From assembly GCA_015680685.1 (NCBI GenBank), contig MNCI01037820.1, positions 396,373 to 460,372 on the forward strand: a stretch of DNA of 64,000 bases. Reading direction: 5' to 3'. The notes beneath the pieces are model-generated. The model saw only the letters and a list, made by a program, of their open reading frames with translations. It did not search any database and was not told the origin of the DNA. Positions 56,624 to 64,000 of the stretch are shown one piece after another. How positions within the stretch are numbered: position 1 is the stretch's first letter; each line of letters begins with the position of its first letter. The stretch comes from Gnetum montanum (lineage: Eukaryota; Streptophyta; Gnetopsida; Gnetales; Gnetaceae). A program made the position numbers and the translations under genes.

Positions 56624-57265
56624 CCTTTATCCCACCTTTTGTTTATTAGCTTATCCTTTTTCTAGCCATTATTATCTCATTTTCTAAAATATTTATTTTC
56701 TGTCATTTTCTAGTCCCTATTCTATTTTTATTCCCTAAAAATTTCATTTTCCTTATTTCAAACTTGTTTTATTTAAAATTTTTATTTTCAGCCATTGTCT
56801 TGAAAAATATTTTTAAAGAATTTTCAAGCCTTTTATTTCCTGTTCTGAAAAGTTTATTTTTTGAAAACGTTCAGGTCTCATCACCCATTTTTCTTTAATC
56901 TTTTTTTGTTGTTGCTATCTTTTTTTTAAAAAATCCTTGTTTCCCAGTCCCATTTTTGAATTTGTGTTTTGGCGGTCCTTACCTTAGTCTTGGGTTAGGT
57001 AAGGTGGTTTTATTTAATTATGCAATTTTAAGTTTATTTTTCTAAAATCTTGCATTTTATTGTTTCCCTTTTTAATTTTATAAGTATTGCAATTTTATAC
57101 ATTTATTTTTCTTTTCAAAAATATATATATATACATTTTTTTATAAAGAAATATATCATATTTTAGTGTTTATTTTTACCAAAAAAATATTATTTTGATA
57201 TTTTCTTTTCTTTTTATGCAATTTTATAGTTTCCTTCTAACAATTATATTTTATAATTCTATTTT

Positions 57266-58420
57266 ATGAGTGAACTCTCCTCTGCTTCTAACCAACCAAT
57301 CACTCATCTCTTCACATTAAGGAAAGAACGAGCCTCACACTTTCCAAGTTTTATTCTTAGAAGAACACAAACTAGGATGGCAACCAATCAACCCCTGGCT
57401 CCCTTAGTCAGTAACCCCTTTAACTTTAGTAACTACCACGACATCCCAAATTCACTCTAGAACATAAATTTGTTCTACGATCCCAAAAACCATTCTAGTA
57501 ATGCCCGCCAACATATACAATGTTTTGAAACCTTACTAGGCATCTAAAACATTGTCCAAAATGATGTGGCATGTAGGGTATTTGTAACAACTTTTAGAAC
57601 CAAAGCAACCCAATGGTTTTTGATGCTTCCCAATGCCTTTATTAACTCATGGCAGGAGCTCAAAAATAAGTTTTTGAATAAATTTGACAAATTCACAAGC
57701 CCTGCCATAGCATCAAGAAACTTCACTAGATTAAGGAAGCTACCCGAGGAAAATGTTATGGATTACAACTTGAGATTCCTTCATCAATTGGCGTATGTGC
57801 CAAGTGAGATGCATCCACAACCCGATGGCATCCTCAACTTTTACCTCTCTACCATTGACCCATTCTTTGCCTATGCCATTAAATTGGATCCTAACATAAT
57901 AGAAATAGAAGGAGTAATGGCTAAATTCATGAAGCTAGAACAAATTACCCTTATGAACAGCATTCAAACCCAGTTTGGAATGATGAGCATTAGCAATCCT
58001 ATGCAACATAGTCCTCTACCTCTACCAACTTTCCCAATGACCAAAACTATGTTCCAAACTCTCGTTCCCATTCAAATGACTTAACCTACAAATAGCTATT
58101 TTCAAGGTCCCACATTTTCTTCATTCCTAGCATCTAACACTGGTTTGAATGAGGATCAATCAAAGGCCTTAATTCAGTCCATCATAAACCCAAATGAGGT
58201 ACCTAATCCTGTTGAACCCACAACTCAAGCTCAGGATCAAATGACCCAGATATTAACTGCACTTCGAAAACTTTCAAATGAAGTAGTTCAATTAAAGAGA
58301 AACAACAACAAAGGTCCTATACAACCAGAAAAGTCAAGTTCATCAGCCAATGTTATTGTTTCCTCCATAACACTAGGCAACATTTTGAGAAGACTTGTCC
58401 CTAATTTTTAGCATTATATG
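57266..58420 (+). pseudogene. gag of TE-C (Retrotrans_gag), broken
   Basis: ATG at 57266 starts MSELSSASNQPITHLF. The capsid core, 57566-58084, reads FRTKATQWFLMLPNAFINSW, QELKNKFLNKFDKF, LRKLPEENVMDYNLRF and LHQLAYVPSEMHPQPDGILN. These match the LxGxAxxWxxxLPxxSIxxW and FxxKF blocks of plant gypsy gag. In another frame 58351-58398 reads CYCFLHNTRQHFEKTC, the C-x-x-H-x4-H-x4-C knuckle variant of several plant gypsy lineages. Breaks: TAG at about 57460 and at 58082, plus a shift before the knuckle. Confidence 0.85.
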
Positions 58421-58932
58421 GTGACAACACCCAAGGTCAAGAAAATGGAAAACCTCCTATTATGGTCCTTAATGTACCTCATGAAACAGAAAGCAACGAG
58501 GTTTCCTCATTGGAGAAAGTTATGGTAAACAATCCCAACTCACATAATGCTCGCTACTGTAGACTTACTAACATCATGAATATCCCACAACAACAAACTA
58601 GGAATGACCCTTACACTCCTCCAAATGGAAGAGATCCTAGTCAAAGTAACATGAATACTCAAATTGGGTTATTCCAAACAAACACCCCACAATGACCAAA
58701 TCCACCTTCTATACTTAGAAGAACTCCACCTCAACCAGAAGCTAAAAAGGTACCTAAGACATATGATCTAGTTGAGGATTTGAAGCATGTTAAGGCTAAC
58801 ATTTCAATGTATGAACTTTTATACTTTAATGAAATGAAAGAGGTGATACAGAACGTAGTTCATACACCTGAAACTAGAAAAGAAAAATTTCCAATCCCTG
58901 AAAGATAAGTTCACTTCGTAGAAAGTCTTAAC

Positions 58933-59400
58933 ATGCTATCAGTACATAATGCAAACAATTCCATGATGAACAAGAAAGAGCAACCTCCTTTCCTAACAAC
59001 CTTGATCATTTTAGGGAAGAATGTTAATAATTGTTTGATGGATTTTGGAGCAACTATTAGTTTCATGCCACTTGAGGTATGTAAGACTTTAGGAACACAA
59101 ATGATACCACAAAAAAAAAGTGTGATTTAACTTGATGGGTCAACATACTTGTAGTAGGATCATTAAAAGAAGTGAAAGTGCAACTTAAATAATACCCTAC
59201 TTTCACATGTTACATAGATATCCTAGTAGTTAACATGTTGCCTACCTATGGTATGTTCCTATCTAGGACTTTTGGAGCCAAGTTTAGGGGCTTCTTTATG
59301 TTAGATTTCTTAGAGCTATTAATCCCTATCAAAGGAAAATCTGAATACATGACTATACCTTGAGAACCCTTCTATAAACAAGTAGTTATAGCCTTGGATC
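58933..59400 (+). pseudogene. Retropepsin-like protease of TE-C, active site changed
   Basis: Open piece 58933-59130 has PPFLTTLIILGKNVNNCLMD then FGATISFMPLEVCKTLG. The family motif is DSGAS, here DFGAT at 59041-59055, so the active-site Ser/Thr is lost. The second half (59175-59400) reads CYIDILVVNMLPTYGMFLSR and LDFLELLIPIKGKSEYMTIP, matching the C-terminal part of gypsy proteases, with one stop between. Confidence 0.75.
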
Positions 59401-59489
59401 AACAAAATCTATCTTTGGAAGATTGAAACACTAATATTTATGTTGGCATTATTGAGGTTGAGCATAGCAAACATGTTGTAAATGACTAT

Positions 59490-59807
59490 GTGAGAGGAAC
59501 TACAAAAATAAATCCTATCTCTCATGCAGATTCCACCCAATCCTATCAAAGTTATAGAGAAGATGAAGAAAGCTATGGAGACACCTTGCCTTATCAACAA
59601 CACAATGAATTTTGTCTGACTAGTCCACCACCTTTAGAGAAAGATAAAGATATATATAAGAACCTACCTCTTAAAACATTTGAAGGTGTGCTAAATTTTA
59701 ATGACACATATATGGAACATGCTCCTAAAAAGGCTATATTCGATAACCCACCAAGACCTAGACCTATCATTGAAGCTTATATCAAAGAAAGACTTGATAC
59801 AAAATGA
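59490..59807 (+). pseudogene. Unrecognised acidic ORF after the TE-C protease
   Basis: 105 open codons, acidic and Pro/Tyr-rich (SYREDEESYGDTLPYQQHNE, LPPLEKDKDIYKNLP-like text). It may be the linker between protease and RT, since RT would normally follow. No domain recognised. Confidence 0.4.
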
Positions 59808-59816
59808 ACAAACAAG

Positions 59817-60132
59817 TTAAGGTTATGTCTTGATTTTCGTAATCATAATTATCAAGAAATTTTTAAACAGTGTCTTAATAGGAAGTACATTGGTGAAGTC
59901 TTTAAGATAGGAGACCTAGTCCTAGAAAAAGGTAGAACATTTGATTGATCAATTCTTCAAGGCAAGTTCTCTCCTATGGGGTCAAGCCCATTATGAATTA
60001 AAGATGTCATTGGCCCAAATGTGTATAAGGTTCCTAATGTGCAAGGACATAAGTTACCTAGAAAATTTTAATGCATTCCATCCAAAGCATTTCTATTCAG
60101 ATGCCCCACATGGACACTTGGTAGATTCTTAG
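59817..60132 (+). pseudogene. Integrase C-terminal tail of TE-C
   Basis: One frame reads EVFKIGDLVLEKGRTF, like the KxGDLVLxxxR start of the integrase C-terminal beta-barrel. With shifts it continues IKDVIGPNVYKVPNVQG, and NAFHPKHFYSDAPHGHL ends it (NAxHLKxYY pattern). This lies only about 10 bp after the acidic ORF, so RT to integrase core is missing. Confidence 0.7.
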
Positions 60133-60755
60133 TTGCATATTTTCTTCCCCTTCACCATGCATTTCATTTGTATATAGTTGCATTTTCATATTTTCTTTGC
60201 ACTTCAATAATTTCTTTCTTGGCATATTATTTTGATTTTTGCATATGATTTTAGTAATCATTATGGTCTTTTAAGTTAGTAGGTGTTGGGTCATCAGAGC
60301 ACCATTGAGAATAATGTTAGTATGATGCTTTTTATAATATTTCTTATTACTATTACATAAAATCTCTTTTATACTATATATTTCAATAATGCTTTGATTC
60401 TTCCTAGTCTTTTTCAAGGTTTTAGTTTCTATAGTTATGTTGGATTATGGAGCATGAGATTTGTGCTAACTTATCATGTAATCATCATGATCATATGAGT
60501 GTAGGATAGGTGATGTTGGAGAACGGTTAGCCATAATCACTAGGTGACCTTGGAAAACCCCATTTTCCCTCTCATAAGCCCTAGTCCTCAAGTGTGATGA
60601 TCCATGGTTACGCTGTGAGCAACAGGATGAAGTGTGTTTATCTCCACTTGAGAACCCTTAGCCACCCAGGAGACTTGCTATGATGCCATCAAATAGTAAT
60701 CAAAGGCACATACATGAGAGTTGAACTGCAACATGGGAAAAGTTCCAAAATGACC
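60133..60755 (+). other. TE-C 3' leader or unassigned
   Basis: T-rich, then mixed sequence without domain. Probably 3' untranslated part of TE-C; no polypurine end or LTR start (TGTGGATACC type) seen. Confidence 0.4.
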
Positions 60756-61005
60756 ATGTTCATTGGTAATGCAACTAATCAGCCAGACTTGTGTTGGAAT
60801 TCCTACCTTAAGAATGAAGTACACCATGGGCAAATTATCCTCAGAAAAAGAAAAAAAAGAAATGAGGACTATGTTCATTGGTAGTGCAACTAATCAGCCA
60901 GACTTGTGTTGGAATTCCTACCTTAAGAATGAAGTACACCATGGGCAAATTATCCTCAGAAAAAGAAAAAAAAGAAATGAGGACTATGTTCATTGGTAGT
61001 GTAAT
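60756..61005 (+). repeat. Tandem duplication of a 115-bp unit
   Basis: Units start ATGTTCATTGGTARTGCAAC at 60756 and 60871, with a partial third copy from 60986. They are almost identical, hence recent relative to their surroundings. Each contains an A-rich stretch AGAAAAAGAAAAAAAAGAAA. Confidence 0.95.
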
Positions 61006-62188
61006 AAGTTCTTAAGTGTGATGGGGTCTCACAGCTATCCTCACCTTAACCTCCATTTCCCTTTTAACCCTATTTTCAAAAAAGAAAAGGAAAAAAGAAA
61101 AAAGGTAAATAATCCCTTTTCATTTATTTTCTTTCTCAATGTCAAAAAAATAAAAAAAAAAGATTCAAGGTGGGTTATGAATCTTCCTAAATTACTATAA
61201 TAGGAAGGCCAAAAACTCAAATGCTTTGGGTTACAACTATATCACTTGATGACCCACCTTCATATCTAGTGCAAGTGTGTTGGGCACAAGCTCACTCATG
61301 TAGTAAAGAATGCCCACGAGCTCCACAACAACTAAGAAAGCCTTCAACGATTCCCTGCAATTTCACAAACAAACAAATGTAGCATTAGTATACTTTAGAT
61401 GCATTTTGGCAAAAACACATTCAATTATACTTAGCAAAAAAATAACATGACATAGCATAAATTAGAAAAGTATCCTAGGGGCCACTGGCGTGCTGCAAGT
61501 ATAGCACTCTAGGACTTACTCTCCCTCATCCACATTGGCCAAGCTGGGGTGCTAATGTCCACTTTGTTGCAACATTCTAGTAACTACTCTCTCATCACCA
61601 TACTATGATCTAGAAAGTTCATTTTTACCTTTAAGAATGAAAAATTCACCAAGGGTAAAACATGCTTTTACATCCCTGGGGACCACTTAACTTTTTACTT
61701 GCCTGGAGCTATGCTCAATAGTGTAAAGCATAGTTAGGTGTAAGTGTAGCCACCAAAGTTAGAAAATTTTTTGATTTTCCTGGTTGTCTCTAGACATAGA
61801 AAAATTTTAAATTTTTCTTGTCACCCAATGGATACCTAGGCCAATTTACTTTTCCAACACACTAAGTCTTGCTCTAATGATGCATCCAATGCATACTGTT
61901 GTCCACTACAACATTAAACTGGCATCTAACCATCTACTACAACATTAAACTAGTATATAACCATCCTCTATATCGTTAGACTAGCATCCTTTGGTCTACT
62001 AAGATCTTAAACTAGCAACCCCATGGTCAGTCAAGGCTTAAAATAGTTCCACACATCCCTTACCTTTGCATACTTAGGCAAATTTTATCACATTGTTTTC
62101 TTTAAGTATGCATATTGCTCTCATTAAGACAAGTGCGACCTGACATTTTTCTAATTGTTTTTATAGGATTATTGTAGGATTCACAACA
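61006..62188 (+). other. Region upstream of the plus-strand Tat-like pol
   Basis: No ORF with a domain. 61905-62060 is a degenerate array of AACATTAAACTAGTAT/CATC-type units, paralleling 12430-12640 of the minus-strand copy. It is therefore likely part of the Tat-like element. Confidence 0.5.
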
Positions 62189-62711
62189 TGGCTATGTACG
62201 AGCATCTCCATGTGCCTCTGGTCCTCACCAGGTCACACAATAATCTCACGCGATGCATCAATCCTCAATGCCTAGACCACAAGCCCATAGCCTACAATGA
62301 ATACATACCATTTGTAGAGGCATCGCTAAACTAGCCAAACCATCTTGTTAAGGGTCTAGATCTAGAGGCAGGTGACATAATTGAGGATCCCCTCATTGAA
62401 GTCCCTATAGTAACATATAGTGGCAAGGTGAAAACATTAAAACTTAGTTCTCTATTAGAGCCTTAACACATCCAAAACATCACAAAAGTACTTCATGATA
62501 GCATCAAGGCATTTGCATGGTCTTATGAAGATATGTTGGCCCTATATCCTCGCATAGTGCAACACAATGTAATCCCAACATAAAACTAGTTAAGCCAAAA
62601 GCTTGCAAGGTTTGGCTTGAGGTGGCGTTAGTAGTCCATGAAGAAATCACCAAGATTTACAAACTTAGTTTCATCTGAGCCATTAACTATGCAGACTAGG
62701 TCTCCAACATC

Positions 62712-63314
62712 ATGGTTGTACCTATGAAAAATGGAAGCATATGCATTTTCATAAACTTCCAAGACCTCAATAGGGCCATCATTAAAGATGATTTTCCATT
62801 GCCTAGTATTGATAAATTGGTCGATACTATGGCCAGTCATGCCTTGTTATCCTTCATGGATGGGTTCCCAAGGTACAATCAAATTTATATCAACTTAGAG
62901 CACCAACTTAGTACTACCTTTATGATCACTTGGGGTATATTTTGCTACACAATGATGCCCTTCAGACTCAAGAACATGGGAGTAACTTATCAATGAGCCA
63001 TGATGTACATCTTTAGCAATTATCTATTAGGTCTACTAAAGGATTACATTGATGATATAGTGGTTAAATCCAAGGCATCATACAACCATGTGGATGACTT
63101 AGACCTTGTACTTAAACATTGTCTAATGCATGAACTTAGGCTAAATCCTAAGAAATGTGTCTTCGGTGTCAAGATGGGCTACATTCTAGGTTTTTTAGTA
63201 TTCGAAGCAGGCATACGCGTAGACCCGAATAAGGTTAAGGCCATTATCAACTTAGCACCACTAGCTAACTTTAAGGAGCTATGCGGGTTACAAGGTAGAT
63301 TTCAATTTATATGA
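62712..63314 (+). pseudogene. Ty3/gypsy reverse transcriptase, plus-strand copy
   Basis: 62712-62996: VVPMKNGSICIFINFQDLNR, DDFPLPSIDKL and YTMMPFRLKNMGVTYQ; the frame ends in TGA (where Arg CGA would fit) at 62994. 63000-63314: LLKDYIDDIVVKSKA with the catalytic box at 63045-63056, LRLNPKKCVFGVKMG, and VDPNKVKAI. Only one stop separates the two pieces, so this copy is less decayed than the left one. Confidence 0.9.
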
Positions 63315-63329
63315 TGGTTTATCGCCTAG

Positions 63330-63901
63330 TTGACCAACAAGTTGCAACCAATGCAAAACTTGCTAAAAAAGGGCATCCACTTTGAGTGGATAGCTCAATG
63401 CTAGGAGCCATTTGACAACCTCAAATAGGAGCTAGCTCAACTTTCAACTGTCTACCCTTCGCAAGGAGATAAGCCTTTCTACATCTACCTTGCCACCTCT
63501 AATGCATTTATTACCTTTATACTTTTCCAAAAGTAAGATGATGGCACCAAGGTCCTGGTATACTACCTAAGCCATGAATTAGTTGCCTTGAATCAAAGTA
63601 CAATGAAATGGAAATGAACTACCTCACCTTAGCCTTTGCACTCAAGAAGTGGAGGCACTATCTTTTCCGCAATCAAGTGAACATCATTTGCAAAAGCAAT
63701 GTACTCCAAGCCATTACCATGAATACCTATGAGAGTAGTTTTATTGCACATTGGAAAGAAATAACTAAAAATTTTGACCTACAATTTATTATTCAAGAAT
63801 CAACTAAAGGTCAAGCAATAGCCTCCCAACTTACGACTTCCTCAATTAATGATCAAGCAATGATAGATTCAGAATTTTTGAATAGCATGTCACTAGCATA
63901 A
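63330..63901 (+). pseudogene. RNase H of the plus-strand Tat-like pol
   Basis: After a frame break: KPFYIYLATSNAFITFILFQ and VYYLSHEL, the RNase H-like thumb/connection start. Then 63608-63901 reads MEMNYLTLAFALKKWRHYLF and MNTYESSFIAHWKEITKNFD, ending in STKGQAIASQL. The second RNase H expected next lies at or beyond the window edge. Confidence 0.82.
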
Positions 63902-64000
63902 GTCAAGTGCCTGGTAACTTTGAGGAACTCTTACACTTCCATGGCACTTTAACCTCTCAAAGGGATAATTCCATTGTCATAAGCATGTTTCTATCTAGGT

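Larger units (their letters stand above)
55750..60132 (+). mobile_element. TE-C: Ty3/gypsy element with gag and protease, pol mostly deleted
   Basis: The LTR (about 55750-56600) is of the same family as in TE-A. After the primer site come gag (57266-58420) and protease (58933-59400). A short unrecognised ORF (59490-59807) then leads directly to an integrase C-terminal tail (59817-60132). RT, RNase H and the integrase core are absent, so about 3 kb of pol has been lost. No right LTR was found before the next element. Confidence 0.8.
62189..64000 (+). mobile_element. Tat-like Ty3/gypsy retrotransposon, pol part, plus strand
   Basis: Same family as 1-3077 in opposite orientation. Leader FAWSYEDMLALYPRIVQHNV (62513-62575), RT (62712-63314), RNase H (63330-63860), then off the right edge. 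Peptide blocks shared with the left copy include DDFPLPSID, LLSFMDGFPRYNQ, YIDDIVVKSK and STKGQAIASQL. Confidence 0.88.

Noticed and set aside
1-64000. CRISPR arrays, operons, bacterial promoters or organelle DNA
   Set aside because: No regularly spaced identical repeats, no clustered prokaryote-type genes, no recognisable plastid or mitochondrial genes. Introns and TE content are those of a plant nucleus.

Overview
This is a window of nuclear DNA from a seed plant. Three things support that: intron-containing remains of a cysteine-rich receptor-like kinase, plant-type Ty3/gypsy retrotransposons, and an old Helitron carrying an RPA-like gene. The AT-rich composition, the heavy decay and the depth of TE nesting suggest a large genome such as a gymnosperm, but that is inference. 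I see no intact host gene. Most reading frames are broken by frameshifts and by stops of the CAG-to-TAG or TGG-to-TAG/TGA kind, the pattern expected from deamination of methylated cytosine.

Layout. 1-3077 (minus) is pol of a Tat-like Ty3/gypsy element with RT, two RNase H domains and integrase; it resumes at 12390. It is split by TE-1 (3078-12389, plus), an LTR element with gag, no recognisable RT and a second coiled-coil ORF in its 3' half. 13060-14420 (minus) holds a decayed coiled-coil ORF with intron-like breaks. 15100-17184 (plus) is the 3' part of TE-3, a relative of TE-1 with a homologous second ORF and a 3' LTR. 17185-26720 is the least repetitive part: a tRNA-like remnant, an unrecognised ORF, and a seven-exon CRK pseudogene on the minus strand (20455-24519) whose second intron carries a TIR transposon and an assembly gap.

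26722-52340 is a nested complex. A 1.2-1.5 kb repeat pair (26722-27960 and 50799-52340) flanks a decayed autonomous Helitron. The Rep/helicase frame starts at 28206, is broken at 28279 and resumes at 39250-43650; an RPA1-like gene follows at 43840-45600. TE-A (28280-39249, TSD CATGT) broke the Rep frame. TE-B (31406-38580, TSD ATAGG) then landed in the right LTR of TE-A. 48104-49480 (minus) carries an unrecognised gene remnant with duplicated exons, next to a second assembly gap.

52340-64000 holds a LINE fragment (RT part about 55340-55745, probable ORF1 part upstream), TE-C (about 55750-60132, same LTR family as TE-A, with gag and protease, then a jump to the integrase tail), a 115-bp tandem duplication, and a second Tat-like pol on the plus strand (62189-64000) of the same family as the one at the left edge.

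The elements therefore fall into a few families. TE-1, TE-B and TE-3 share TGATGA...TCATCA-type LTRs, a GGGGTA polypurine end and palindrome arrays ahead of the TATA box; TE-1 and TE-B also share a tRNA-Asp-like primer site. TE-A and TE-C share another LTR type with a conserved hairpin. The two Tat copies form the third family and are the only elements here with a visible reverse transcriptase, apart from the LINE.
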